NCBI GenBank assembly: GCA_037043455.1
Contig: JAWPHD010000226.1
Coordinates: 124,001 to 188,000, forward strand
Length of the DNA stretch: 64,000 nucleotides
DNA from: Cyrtodaria siliqua
Taxonomy: Eukaryota > Mollusca > Bivalvia > Adapedonta > Hiatellidae
Reading direction: 5' to 3'
Part shown: piece after piece, positions 1 through 11,367 of the stretch
Numbering within the stretch: the stretch's first letter is position 1
Layout: every line of letters begins with the position of its first letter
Notes under the pieces: generated by a model
What the model saw: the letters and a program-made list of their open reading frames with translations, nothing else
Databases searched by the model: none
What the model was told of the DNA's origin: nothing
Translations under genes and position numbers: made by a program

Positions 1-915
1 AAGCCCAAGGCCAAGTTTGGTTGCGCTAGGATAAGAAATGTAAGAGAAATAGACTTATAAAGACAGCTTACACGTAAATTTTGATGTGGGACACCAACGC
101 CAGGGTGATTACATAAGCTCTCTCATTCTTCGAATATGCTAGATTCTCATCCCCGCATGTCCCGAATTGTTTATGCCATTAAAAGACCAGTTTGTTCTGC
201 GTAATTTTACAAGCGCCGAAAATGTTCCGGGACTGTGGTGTTCCATATTTACTATTATGAACCTGTCCTCTATGTGACGCTTCTGGTGTTTCCGGTATAA
301 GTTCTTAGTGTAAAAAAAACACAAACAATTATAGTTTATGTCATAAGCAGGATTGTGCAAGGCAGTTCCGTAGCGAAGGAATGGTTTGGTTGTCAGTTTC
401 CTGACACAAACTCATTAATAGAACCATACCATGAATTTATTCCTGTCTCTCTGGATAAAGAAGCGTCTCTACCGTTGGAAAACACCTCAACGAATGTCAA
501 AGTGTTCGCGTCGAAAAATAAAAAATAAAATTCCACAGCACCCCTATTTTAAAAAAAAAATTGATGAGAATCTAGAATTTTTTAAAAAAGGTTTGCATTT
601 TATTTAATTTTAAAACTAAACACGTTAAACACAATAAAATTAAGAGGTTTCAATATTTTCTTAAAGTGCAAATAATATTCATTAATAAATTGAGGTGCTT
701 ATATTTCAATGCTTGATAAATCGTTACAGGTTGCAGTGTCTGATCAACCACCAATTACCAGTAAAATTAATGAATTCAGAACTGTGCATTAAATTGTGTC
801 ATTTAAAAAATATAAAATAATAATTATCAGTACAACAACTCGAAGATTTATTTTCACAGCTTTCACATCTTCCATGCTTTGCCATAATGATTGAAACCCA
901 AGTAGCTAACATTAC
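1..915. other. Intron/flank of the FBP gene, left edge
   Basis: No coding exon could be recognised on either strand. The FBP exon expected next (GKY..FDPLDGSSN in known family members) is not here, so the intron continues beyond the window. At about 100-150 there is a remnant of a repeat end ('cataagctctctcattcttcgaat') like those seen elsewhere in the window. The rest is AT-rich. Confidence 0.6.
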
Positions 916-1078
916 CCTATCTTCTGCATCAACAATGATGGCATTTTCATTCTCCTCTGACACCATGACGCAGGTGAGGAAGGAGGACTTGAACATGTTG
1001 ATGAAAAGGTCGTTGGCCAGAACATCCAGCTTCTTTTGCTCATCTCCAGTGGTGTTTATTGTACCCGAGATCCCTAAC
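916..1078 (-). CDS. FBP1: FBP coding exon 2
   Basis: The acceptor AG is at 1079-1080 on the minus strand, preceded by 'tttgtgcattatc'. The first G completes the split Leu codon. The 54 codons run [12 protein letters not shown] to IIVDAEDR. The donor GT is at 914-915. Confidence 0.92.
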
Positions 1079-3186
1079 CTGATAATGCACAAATTGTAAC
1101 AGGATTAAACGCATGGTGGGTTGTAAATAATTTATTTGATAAATAGGCTCCTTCCTGTTCTTCCGTGACCGACCTTAATGTTAAGGCAACGACTGAACTT
1201 TATCTGGGCTCACCTCCCAGCCCACCCATGTCACCTAAAAAATACAATATATACCACTATAATAAAAACTGTTGTATTATTGAGTGCAATTCATAGTGCT
1301 TTGGGGTGTATAGAATCATTGGTAGTAAAGAATCATTTCCTGTATAAATTCAGTTTTCTCAGCTCATATATTTTAGATTATTTTAAAACTTTCCAGGCTT
1401 GAAGATATATCATATAATCATACATTTATTCAACAGTGAATTTGTTTGGGACATTTTTCCATGCAAAATATATCACTATATGCAACACCTCTCAGAAAAA
1501 ATGATTCTATACTACATGAATGAAGTGTGTTTTTGAAACGAAAAATTCATACTGTCACAATAAACTCAAAAATAAATATTTGCTGTTTTAACAAATGCTA
1601 GGGACAAAAGTCAAAATGCAATCATCAACTGAGGTAACTTGTTGAAGTTTGGCACTTTTAAGGACAGAACGAAATTATGTAAATATTGGTGTAAAAAATC
1701 ACATTTTCAGGACAATAATTTTAGAAATGTTGCTATCATACAACTAAAAGGGTAAATCTAAATCAGAAAATAAACATTTTCCTTTCATTTTAAAATTAGA
1801 CGGTTATCCCAAGTGATTCTATACAGTGCATTAGGTAGTAAAGGATAACTTGGGTTAAAAGCGTAAATTTAAAACTAAAGGACTTTTTCAAGAGTGTTTC
1901 TTACTGGATTCTGCACTCTCAGTAATATGATAACCAACATTATTATGAACTATGCCTTATACCTGTGCTAGCTGAATGTTGAAAATCTGCCATTTTGTCT
2001 GTTTACAGGATCATTGTCCCTAAAAGTTTAAAACTTCAAATCATTGATGTTTTGATGATCAGGCCTGAGCATTTTAAACCAAATTGTAATAAAAAAACAT
2101 CTGTTACACCTTATTTCATTTTAAGGGTATTTATTTATTCCTTTTAAAAACTCACATCCTTCAGGCAGTAACGGATCACTTTTTTTGATAGGTGTTATAC
2201 TTATTAAGTAGGTATTTACTCTCGGAAATATGTATCAAATCTTTAGGTATAATTCATAATTTTGATAGAGCATCATCAAAAAAACTGACCAATCAGTGAC
2301 CAGATATAAGACATAACTAATACATTCTGGTAGGTGATAAACTCGGTCTTTATCATTGATGTTCAACCAAGTTTACTGTTAAAATTAAGGTATCTACAGT
2401 GTGATTCTTTTAAAACCCTGCCTATTTCATGCACATTCATGCAAAACAATTCAATATATGTATATTTTAAAATCAAAATCTTGAAAATTATCATCTTTTT
2501 AATCTGCCACAGATTTTTATTTTACTATAGAACCCAAGGATAAAAACCGAGTAATACAAATTTTATACCTACTGAAAATAAAATAAAATCTCAACATCTC
2601 TGTAATGCAAAATTATGAATTATTCATATATATGACATTATGTATGCTTATATGATAACTCTTCAAACATGGAAAGTTTGATAAAAAAAAAAAAATGCAT
2701 ATGGGCTGAATAAATCAAATGTAAACAGAAACTGATCCGATGTACCCCGCAAAGCCCTGTATTGTAGGTCAAGGTTTTGCATGATGACCTATTTTGGTAG
2801 GATGTCAGGAATGATAACATTAACATTTTTGGATGCATACGTGGACGAACAGACGTCATTGTGCGCGACATAAGTATTGACACGATAATATGTCCAGTAC
2901 TTTGTAAAATACCAATCCATTCGTTTATCACGATGATTTACGTTTATAAACAATTAAACAATAAGCTGAATAACAAAACAATACGTCATAATAATACGTC
3001 ATTATACGAGTTTACTCACAGTTTGTGTATTCCTGCCTTCCTGACAGCTGAAGACACCGCCTTGACAGCCGTCTGTGTGGCATTAATAAGAGCTGTAAAG
3101 TCTCCTGTGGCTCCTGGAAGCTTCCTTTGCTCTTCGAGCATGAACCTCGTTAGAGTAATTGGGCACGTATCGATAGGTGTCGTCAT
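916..3186 (-). CDS. FBP1: Fructose-1,6-bisphosphatase, first two coding exons (gene runs off left edge)
   Basis: Gluconeogenic enzyme that hydrolyses fructose-1,6-bisphosphate to fructose-6-phosphate in the cytosol. Two exons join in frame: 3186-3020 (ATG start, 55 codons plus 2 nt, ending on a GTGAGT donor) and 1078-916 (1 nt plus 54 codons, AG acceptor, GTAATG donor). Seen motifs: [93 protein letters not shown]. These match the animal FBP N-terminal domain, including the segment that binds the allosteric inhibitor AMP in characterised enzymes. Known FBPs are about 340 residues, so roughly 110 residues are present here. The substrate-binding and metal-binding exons lie outside. The exon boundary after 'DAEDR' falls where the vertebrate gene has one (recalled, not checked). 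No frameshift is seen. Confidence 0.93.
1079..3019 (-). other. FBP intron 1
   Basis: About 1.94 kb of AT-rich sequence between the two FBP exons. Short open frames on either strand resemble no known protein. No transposon ends were recognised. Confidence 0.7.
3020..3186 (-). CDS. FBP1: FBP coding exon 1
   Basis: The start codon is the cat at 3184-3186. It opens [20 protein letters not shown], so the N-terminus has the length expected for the family. The exon ends after CT of a split Leu codon. The donor on the minus strand is GTGAGT (3014-3019). Confidence 0.93.
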
Positions 3187-3360
3187 TTCTGCGGCTCGCT
3201 GCTGATTGTGAACTATTATTCTACCTTAACACCGGTTTTGATATTGACTCAAATTTGATTGGTCGCTTCAACACGTCCTTGAAAGCGATTGGATATAAAT
3301 GTCACACCCCCTTAACATGACCTTGACCTATAAATGAACATGCCCACCTTGAAAAACTAG
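3187..3360 (-). promoter_or_regulatory. Probable FBP 5' UTR/promoter with nuclear-receptor half-site
   Basis: Sequence immediately upstream of the FBP ATG. At 3319-3327 the minus strand reads TCAAGGTCA, the extended half-site bound by ERR/NR5A-class monomeric nuclear receptors, about 135 bp before the ATG. No convincing TATA box at a fixed distance. TGACCTTGACC strings also occur in repeats elsewhere in the window (about 4131, 13131, 13199), so the match may be repeat-derived. Confidence 0.35.
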
Positions 3361-3689
3361 ATAGCAAAAATATTAGGATTCACTCATTATTCATTCTAGT
3401 CATTTCATTCATGTTCAGATTGATGGTTGGTTGTGTGATGGTTATGTAATTATGTGTATTGTAAGGCTTGTAATGTAAATATTTTTGTTATATAAATAGT
3501 TTTGTTATTGTTCTGTTTTCTGCACAATGTAAATTTGTTCTATCAGATGAGCCTGGAATAAATAAAACTTATTAGAAACTGTTTACAAAATTATTTAATT
3601 TACAATTGTCCTTCTTTTTTAAAAAGTGGATTAGATGTGGTGAACATGTACCGTTTCCGCATCGGACCCGCTTGAATTAATTTGTTGAA
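3361..3689. other. Intergenic, nothing recognised
   Basis: AT-rich. Two overlapping AATAAA hexamers lie at 3557-3566 on the plus strand. No reading frame ending upstream of them is convincing. Confidence 0.5.
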
Positions 3690-3775
3690 GTAAACTTCGG
3701 GGAGACGGGGCTCAAACGTTTATCGGGCGAATGCTATAACAGCTAACCGGGCCGCCGACTACCCAATACACTGGT
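3690..3775 (-). repeat. tRNA-derived SINE head (fragment)
   Basis: On the minus strand, GGCCCGGTTAGCTGTTATAG resembles an A box and GTTTGAGCCCC resembles a B box (polymerase III internal promoter), spaced as in a tRNA. No body or tail could be assigned, and a full cloverleaf does not close, so it is a decayed SINE head rather than a working tRNA. Confidence 0.45.
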
Positions 3776-4387
3776 TTCTATATGCTTACTCCCCACATAC
3801 ATGCTCAAAGAAAACAGATAAAAAATATTAATAATAATAAACAATAGGGGCTGGCTCTACTTGCTAAAGATACGTAGCTCGACTATTTCAGAGAACAAGA
3901 AATGAACACCCGGCATACATTCAGAAAAAATAAAGTGAAAAGCTGGATGTGTCCAGAATGAAAACATTGGAATTTTCATTAAATCAAGGGCCACAATTTT
4001 TCTGTGATGACACGGAGGTAATTTCATAATAACCCTTTCAAAGGATACATAATGGAAATTTTATATGTTGAAAATTTGAAGAAAATATGTTAAAAGAATA
4101 TATAAATGCATTTGACCTTTGACCCCTTTTTGACCTTGACCTTTAATCCGATGATCTTGAACTCAACAGATACGATCATCGTCCCATTTATAATAAAGTG
4201 TGTAAGTCTGATGATGATTGGATACAAAATGTTAAGTTATTTACATGTTAAGAAATGTGGACGTAAACATTAACCTGATGCTAAGAGTCTATCAACACAT
4301 ACATGCAATTTGTGACCATGAACTTTGACATATAGACCCCATAAAATCCTTCGAACAGTCGAGCTAAAAATATCATATTATTTGTAA
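3776..4387. repeat. Degenerate repeat remnants
   Basis: Contains 'ggggctggctctacttgctaaag' near 3846, a decayed version of the left end of the modular elements at 27.7-43 kb. It also has 'ttgacctttgacccctttttgacc' near 4112 and a right-end-like 'ccttcgaacagtcgagctaaaaa' at about 4350-4372. Probably an old element of the same superfamily. No gene. Confidence 0.4.
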
Positions 4388-5316
4388 AGTTTGACCCAGG
4401 AATTAGGTCCACAAAGGTGGGGAAGAAGCCTAGGGTCTACGCTGGTTGGATGGTTGTAACCAAGTAAGTGTATGGTAGGGATCTCAACGGTTTATAAGTT
4501 ATGACCCAGGGGCTATGTCACCGTGGGTGGGGAAGGAGTCCAGAGTCTATGCTGGTTGGATGGTAGTATCCGTCTGTTCATGCCCAGCAAGTGTATATAT
4601 AGTTATAGGGTAGGGATCTTAACGGTTTCCAAATTATGACCCAGAGGCTATGTCCCCAGGGTTAGGGAAGGAAATTGGGGTATATGCTGGCTGAGTGGTT
4701 GTATTCGTCTGTTCATGCCCATAAGTGTATATATGGATATAGGTGGATCTCAATGGTTTCCAAGTTATGACCGAAGGGCTATGTCTCCAGGGGTGGGGAA
4801 GGAGCCATGGGTCTATGCTGATTGGGTGGTTATATCCATCTGTTCATGCCCAGTAAGTGTATATAAGGTTATAGGGTAGGGATCTCAACGGTTTACAAGT
4901 TATGACCCAGAGGCTATGCCACCAGGGGTGGGGAAGGAGTCCGGGGTCTATGCTGGTTGGGTGGTTGTATACGTATGTTCAAGCACAGTAAGTGTATATA
5001 CGGTTATAGGGTGGGGATCTCAACGGTTTACAAGTTATGACCCAGGGGCTATGTCACCAGGGGTGGGGAAGGAGACCGGGGTCTATGCTGGTCGGGTGGT
5101 TATATCTGTCTGTTCATGCGCAGTAAGTGTATATATGGTTATAGGTAGGGTATCTCAATGGTTTCCCAAGTCATGACCGAGGGGCTATGTTCCCAGGGGT
5201 GGGGAAGCAACCCGGTGTCTATGGTGGTTGGATGGTTGTATCTGTCTGTTCATGTCCGGTAAGTCTATATGTGGTTATAGGTGGGGATATCAACGGTTAC
5301 TAAGTTATGACTCAGG
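4388..5316 (+). repeat. 134-bp tandem repeat, about seven units
   Basis: The phrase 'gttatgacccag' and its variants recur at about 4501, 4636, 4768, 4902, 5036, 5172 and 5306, giving spacings of 132-136 bp. A shorter first unit starts near 4388. Each unit also carries 'ggggtggggaaggag', 'tctatgctggttgg' and 'gtgtatatatggttatag'. The open frame at 4916-5176 merely reads through two units. Confidence 0.9.
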
Positions 5317-5329
5317 GGGCTCACCCACA

Positions 5330-5930
5330 ACCTCATGTTGCACCTCTTGTGACCACCGGGGCGGGTCCAATTCTGAACCAAGGGTCACCATTTGAGCAAA
5401 CTTGATAGAGGACTACTAGACGATGATACATACAAAATATCTAAGCAGCAGCCATTTTTGTTTCGGAGAAGAAGATTTTGAAGTGTTTTTCCTATATACT
5501 TCTATGTAAAAATGACATTTTTTACCAATTCAGGGGCCATAATTTTGTCAAAATGAATGGAATAGTTATGGGAATTGTCGGATGAAGTACAAAATTTGAT
5601 GTGAAACATTAGTTTAACATTTTAATTCAATAACTTGAGTAGTTTTGAAGTTATAAATCTATTGCACAAAAACTTTAAGGTAAAGACAAGACAATCAAAG
5701 GGCCATAACTTTGTCAAAATGAAAGGAAGAGTTATGAGGATTGTTGGATAAGGTGCAGAATTTGATGGGAAACATTAGTATAACGTTTTTATGCAATGGC
5801 TTCAGTAGTATTGAACTTATAAACCTATTGTACAAAAACGTTAAGGTGAAGCTGGGGACGCCGACGCCAACGCCGACGCCATGGTGAGTAGGATAGCTCT
5901 CACTATTCCTCGAATAGTCGAGCTAAAAAT
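5330..5930 (+). mobile_element. Non-autonomous repeat element with GCCGAC microsatellite end
   Basis: Two units of about 165 bp share 'ggccataattttgtcaaaatgaa' (near 5531 and 5701). They are followed by a GCCGACGCC-type microsatellite (about 5860-5880) and a hairpin end, AGCTCTCACTATTC...GAATAGTCGAGCT (about 5894-5925). The layout is the same as in the elements ending in ACGG repeats, with a different microsatellite and hairpin. Confidence 0.6.
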
Positions 5931-5934
5931 GTGT

Positions 5935-7640
5935 GTACATAGATCTACATACTGTATATCAGGGGCCATAACTATGTCGAAAATCATTCAACCTGAACAT
6001 GGCGATGATATGCGTAACTAGGCTTGGTACTGATCATCCAAAGATGTCTGTCCAAAGATAGTGAATTAAAATCTTAAAAGGGCCATAACTCTGCCAAAAA
6101 TAATTCAACCAGAACACGGCGATGATGTGCACAAAGTTGTTAGCTTGGTAGGCCTACTCATCATCCTAGCCAAGATTCGTTGAAATCCGGCCAGGAATTC
6201 TGAAGAGACTAGTCTGGACAAAGTTTGTGTATAAAAACCTTTAAAGCGCCAAAAATCTTTCAACCGGAACACGGCGAAGAAATGCACAACTAGACCTGGT
6301 ACTGATCATCCCTAAAAGATTGTGTTAAACCCGGCCAGGGGTTCAGGAGAACTAGTCCAGACAAAGTTTGTGTATTAAGACCTTTAAAGGGCCATAACTC
6401 TGCCAAAATCATGCAACGAGAACGATATGTACAACTATGCTTGGTAATGATCATCCCTACCATGTCTCGCTGAATTCCGGTCAATCGAAGGTCCTATCGT
6501 CGTAACGAGACACAATAAAGCATTTTTTAACTAAATCAAGAGCCATAACTCCGGTGTTACTAATCCGATTTGGTTGGTTTTCGAACTTGTCCAAGCTTTG
6601 ATTAATTGTAACAATCGGGTAAAGGTTGGAAAATATCGGACGAAAAAAGAAGGCCTTATATCGTGTTAACGAGGCAAACGCATTAATAGAACCATACCAT
6701 GAATGAATATATCAATCAAGGGCCATCAAGGGCAATAACGCCGGTGTTACTGGTCCGAACTGGTTTTTGAACTCATCCAAGCTTTCATTGATATCAACAA
6801 CGTGGTAAAGTTTGAAAAAGATCGGATGAAAATAAAGGCCGTTCAAATTATAGCATATTTCAGAAATTCAAGGCCATAACTCCAGTGTAAATAGTCCGAT
6901 CTGGCTAGTTTTCGAACTTATCCGAGCGTTCATTGATATCAACAATTTGGTAAAGTTTGAAAGAGATCGGATGAAAAATGAAAGCCCTATCGTGTTAACG
7001 AGGCAAATTATAGGAATTTTAACTAAACCAAGAGCCATAACTCCGGGGTTAATGGTCCGATCTGGCTAGTTTTTGAACTCGCCCGAGCTTTCATTAATAT
7101 CAACAATCTGGTAGAGTTTGGTAAAAAATGTATGAAAAATAAAGGCCCTATCGTGATAACGAGACAAAATATAGCAATGTTGCCTAAATCAAGGGCCATA
7201 ACTCCGGTATTACTGGTCAAACTGGCTGTTTTTTTAACTAGTCCGAGTTTTTCATTCATATCAACAATCTGGGCCCAGTTGTTCAAAGATAAGTTAGCTT
7301 AATCCTCGGTTAGTGTAAACTTTCAAAGTATGTTTTCTCATAAAAAATATATTTTGTACTACCAAAAGCTTTTAATTTGCATTTCTTCTCAGCATAATGT
7401 TTTCACATGCTCATTTTCTGGTAGAAATATTCATTTATCGGAAATTCAGAGAGATTTGAAATTTTGACTTAACGCTCGATTAAGTTAATCGATCTTTGAA
7501 CAACTGGGCATGGTAAAGTTTGAAAAAGATCGGATGAAAAATTAAGGCTATATCGTGTTTAAGAGGCAAACGTTAACGGATGGACGGACGACGGAAGGAC
7601 GACAGACAACAGTGTCGCCATCCTAAAAACACTAAATGCA
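5935..7640 (+). mobile_element. Modular 'pearl'-type element with two successive tandem cores
   Basis: The first part (about 5960-6490) has units of about 150-170 bp: 'gggccataactctgcc', 'gaacacggcgatgat', 'ttggtactgatcatcc', 'aaatccggccagg', 'gacaaagtttgtgtat' (core 1). From about 6530 to 7560 a second unit of about 165-170 bp takes over: 'gagccataactccggtgtta', 'ctggctggttttcgaact', 'cattgatatcaacaatctgg', 'aaagatcggatgaaaaa' (core 2). It ends in 'ggatggacggacgacgg' near 7580. No protein is encoded. Core 2 is interrupted by the miniature element at 7271-7509. Confidence 0.7.
7271..7509. mobile_element. Miniature inverted-repeat element inside core 2
   Basis: Termini GGGCCCAGTTGTTCAAAG (7271 onward) and CTTTGAACAACTGGGC (ending about 7509) are inverted repeats. 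The flanking core reads 'caatctgg' before and 'taaagtttg' after. Removing the element restores the uninterrupted 'caatctggtaaagtttg' of neighbouring units. This suggests a TGG target duplication of 3 bp, as in PIF/Harbinger-type elements. No coding capacity. Confidence 0.8.
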
Positions 7641-8090
7641 GTATCGGTATACGAAATTTAGCATTCACGGAACACAGTCAACCAAAAAACAGAGATTGCA
7701 GTCTGAGAGACGGCCATATATCACCCGTCGCAATATGATTCCCTAAAGTTTGGCATTGCTTTTGAAGATTCAGATAAAGGTATTGGGTGCCACATTTTCT
7801 TAAAATGTCAACATGCCTTGAATCATGTAAGATTAATTTAGCGGAGTTAAAATTAGCCTTACTTGAAGCATGTCAGCTGTGTCAGGATAGGGATGTAAAA
7901 TGTTAATTAATGAATAAATAGCAGAGTGAAGTAAATGTCGTTCATCGGAATTTGAATGTTACACTATTTAACAATGTTACCGTCATACAATGATTGAAAC
8001 AACATGTCAAGAATTTTAAACCGAAAACCGTTGTTTACTCTATTCATATTTGTCTTCAGTTGGTTAATCAAAGCATGCAACTGTTTTTGT
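7641..8090. other. Intergenic, nothing recognised
   Basis: No exon, repeat end or RNA gene recognised. The 8089 open frame lies in the following repeat. Confidence 0.5.
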
Positions 8091-9000
8091 GTCGAATGCG
8101 CAGCATGGCCGACACTTAGGGATCACTTTGTCAGTCGTCTGTCGTCGTCCGTCACGCTTTAAAATGCAACAATACCTTAGCCATAACTTGAAAAGTGGTT
8201 GGTATATGCTCATGAAACTGCACACATATCTTCATCTTGATCCACAGGCATCCGGCACAGAGCTAGGATAGTACAAGATGGACGCAGAGTGATTGAAATA
8301 TTAATTAATTGATTTATGAACAAACAAACAAAAGTTTATATATATAAAATAGTGAATAAATACGCCACTGAAGAAGGCCGCAAGGCCGAAAGCTACGGCA
8401 TAAATATAATTGCTAGAGTTTTATTTATATATATTCTTTTCTCCAAAATCAATTAATAGTTTAATCACTGTAAGTCCATCTTTTACTATCCTAGCTCTGT
8501 GCCGGTTGCCTGTGTCTTATAAACCCAAGGAATCTCGTTACACATGTTCAATAACTCTGACTTTCATTTTGACAGAGTTATGCCCCCTTTCATAAAACCT
8601 AACCAGGCTCATAACTGGCCATAGCTTAAGAAGTATCTGACCTTTGTACATGAAACTTCACACACGTATTCACCTTACCACAGAATAGTGTTACCCCCAC
8701 GACCAATAACTCTGACTTTCATTTCAGCAGAGTTATGCCCCTTTTCATAAAACGTTAACCTGCAACCTAACCAAGCTCATAACTGGCTATAACTCGAACA
8801 TTATTTGACCGATGTTCGTGAAACTTCACACACATATTTATCTTAACCGAAGGAATGTCGTTACACATGTACAATAACTCTGACTTTCATTTTGGCAGAG
8901 TTATGCCCCCTTTTCATAAAACTTTAACCTGCAACCTACCCTAGCTCATAACTTGGCAAAATATGACACATGGTCATGAAACTGTATACAGCTCTTCCTT
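8091..9000 (-). mobile_element. Reverse-oriented modular repeat element
   Basis: Near 8128 the plus strand reads 'gtctgtcgtcgtccgtcacg', the reverse complement of an ACGG-type right end, so the element points left. Units of roughly 145-180 bp recur at about 8560-8960: 'cagagttatgccccctttcataaaac', 'gctcataactggc', 'catgaaacttcacacac', 'aataactctgactttcatttt'. This is a further core type. It is interrupted by the palindromic insertion at 8244-8519. Confidence 0.55.
8244..8519. repeat. Inverted-repeat insertion with GGCC-GCAA-GGCC apex
   Basis: The left arm around 8246-8283 (GGCACAGAGCTAGGATAGTA) reappears inverted at about 8482-8516. 'attaattaattgattt' is also mirrored. The centre of symmetry falls on a tight hairpin, GGCC-GCAA-GGCC, within CTGAAGA..GAAA at 8368-8395. 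Hairpins of this form occur at ends of some retroelements. No protein. Confidence 0.6.
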
Positions 9001-9339
9001 AACAATATCCAATAAATTTTAACACTAAAAGTAACTGCTCCATAGTTCATGAATGATTACACCCACTGTAACTTTATAGTTATATTGTACTTGCTGAACT
9101 AAGCCCACGGTAGTCGACAGAAGTGTTCCGTGAAACACCCGTTTAGTTGTTTATGACATGCAAGAGTTATGCGGACACGAAATGAGCCTCATTACGGGCA
9201 TTTAAGAAGTGAATGATCTTCAGGGTGACCTTGAAACGAATGACGTGATTGTTTGGTTCTGTAAGTGAGTACATGTGCCGAGTTATTCTGAAATCCACCC
9301 ATGCACACCATGTAGGCGTTATGAAGAGGCATAAACACA
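9001..9339. other. Intergenic, nothing recognised
   Basis: No coding or repeat structure could be supported. Confidence 0.5.
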
Positions 9340-9621
9340 TATCTATCTGTTATAACACACTATTACTATCCATATATATCTGTTATAACATTCTATTACT
9401 ATCCATTTCATGAATATCTCTAAGAAAACCAACAAAATATCACTATTTCTGAAATTGTCCCCAACCCACTATATTCTATATTTTCACGTTCATTGTATGA
9501 ATATCTCTAAGAAAACCAACAAAACATCACGATTTCTGAAATTGTCCCCCAACCACTATATTCTATATTTTCTTAGAGATTTCATAGTGTGTTATAACAG
9601 ATAGATATGTACGCGTTTATG
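9340..9621. mobile_element. Miniature element with inverted ends and internal 87-bp duplication
   Basis: Left end CATAAAC..ACATATCTATCTGTTATAAC and right end GTTATAACAGATAGATATGT..GTTTATG are inverted repeats of about 35 bp, with a small gap on one side. Inside, a block starting TGAATATCTCTAAGAAAACC at 9411 is repeated from 9498 with few changes (period 87 bp). No coding capacity. Confidence 0.75.
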
Positions 9622-9739
9622 ACTCTCGAACAGCACAATAGTTACGCCAATTTACTTCATGTATGCCAGTTTATTTTAGAATCCTTGAGCAGTGCATGTA
9701 AGAGTTCTGACACAGAAACAAAAGTTGCCTCTGTAGATA

Positions 9740-9860
9740 TGGTCTACATTATGTAGGCTCCAAACTGTCGCATAGTGAGAAATCCACGTGAGGTCTCACC
9801 AGACAGATGTATGCATTCGTCTTGTGATTTTCGTTTGCTGGTTGTACATTTCTCCTCATG
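9740..9860 (-). pseudogene. LINE reverse transcriptase C-terminal scrap
   Basis: The minus strand reads TNAYICLVRPHVDFSLCDSLEP. This resembles the 'LVRPHLEYAS..WSP' motif found after the reverse transcriptase domain of CR1/Jockey-group LINEs; compare the better copy at 14651-15563. Too short to classify further. Confidence 0.4.
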
Positions 9861-10235
9861 AACCCTAGCATAGCATTTGCTCTGTTACTGACTCTGTGGT
9901 TTTAAAAGGAATGAGTTGGTAGGAGGTAAAAGGTTAATTCTTAAAATCATAGTGACCGTATTAACTTTTATAAATGTAACCCTCTGCCTTCCTCATAGAC
10001 TCAAATCTCCGTTTCGTAATTTTAAATCAGGAGTCCAAGAATAACAAATTTGTTTTAGTTCGATATCTTGCTGATAAAGCAGAGACTAATTTAAATATTG
10101 ACGCCTACAGTACGCAACTGTTTTATTTCTGGAACGAGGGAGCACTTCTTCGTAAACGACAGTTCATTCTAATGAGGATGACACAGAACTCGGTGCACCG
10201 CTGTCAAGGCTGGTGAAGACGAAAAGCAAAACAAA

Positions 10236-10930
10236 CTTCCAACTATGCACTGGAATCCCAAATTAAACAAACAACATTTTAAAGCTCGTTTTATTGCTAA
10301 TTCTATTGCCTGTAAACTTTTAACTTCTTGTCTTCTTGTCTTACTCAGGGAGTAAGTATACTCCTTGTCTTACTCCAGTTAAAGATCACGTCAAACAATA
10401 TTGTGGTAAAGCTCTGAGGTTAATTTGTGTTGGTCAATTTCAGGAAACGTTCGATCTTGATCAAATGTGCATCACGTTATATTGTATAAGTACTTATGAC
10501 TTTTCCACACAATATACAACCTTACCACACAACATCGTCAACGACTAGCGTATTGCTATTATTTAAAACACCTTTGCTAGAGAAAATAGATATATTTTTG
10601 GCCTGTAACAATATTAGAGCATTTCTTTTACTAACGGTAGTTTAGTACGAACTGTGCCCCTCTTATCGCAGATTTGTTTTTGTATTGCTTTGAAAGAGAT
10701 CTCAAATTGAGCCTTTCACCAGATACTCAGGCGTATGTCATCGAAGTCTTTCATAACACCTCTCGGTATCTAGATGATATATTGAACATTTGTAATACAG
10801 TCATAGTATCATTAGTCAAGAATATTGGCCTAAAATATCGGTCAGTAGATTGGACATCACCATTCACCGGGAAGTACACCAGTACGTTCTGTACCAGTTA
10901 CGTAACAATGATCGAGCTCTACTAAAAGTA
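10236..10930 (+). pseudogene. Decayed YLDD-type reverse transcriptase
   Basis: Pieces in different frames line up in the order of one reverse transcriptase: KARFIAN (about 10285), LTPVKDHVKQYCGKAL (about 10375), STYDFSTQYTTLPHNIVND (about 10490-10545), DLFLYCFERDLKLSLS (about 10667) and FHNTSRYLDDILNI (about 10750). The YDFSTLYTTLPH and RYLDD motifs carry the catalytic aspartates of the family. The match is to the animal YLDD lineage often grouped near Penelope-like elements; this placement is from memory. Stops, frameshifts and a short duplicated segment at about 10335-10375 make it non-functional. Confidence 0.7.
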
Positions 10931-11367
10931 TATGTGTGACGTACTTGCGTGACTACTAACCCGTTCAAGTCACGGGTCACATAAATTCAACATATGTTTT
11001 GGCTACTGCATGATGACCAAAACATCATAGTCTGAGTCTGAGACTCGTGATATGTACAACAATACAAAGGTTAAGCATCACACTTCGAAACTTCCTAAGC
11101 GAATCACCGAGATATGTTGAACAAAGGGAATCTAGTGTAAGCACTGTCAAAGAAAAGGGAATTATCTTGTTTACTACAAAAAAACTGAAATTGATGCCTG
11201 AAACTGGTTGTAGCCGGTTCTGGAGGTTATGACATGAATACGTGACTGACCAGAAATTAGGCCAATATTCTGCTATATAAATGAGCCCTTAACATATCAA
11301 AAGGACACTCGATGATGTATTTAGCTAATCTGCGTGTCTGCATACAGTAGTGAATAGTAGTGAATAA
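10931..11367. other. Intergenic, nothing recognised
   Basis: Probably the decayed continuation of the retroelement to the left. The open frame at 11047-11232 resembles nothing known. Confidence 0.4.

Noticed and set aside
2861..3205. Plus-strand 114-codon frame
   Set aside because: Antisense of FBP exon 1.
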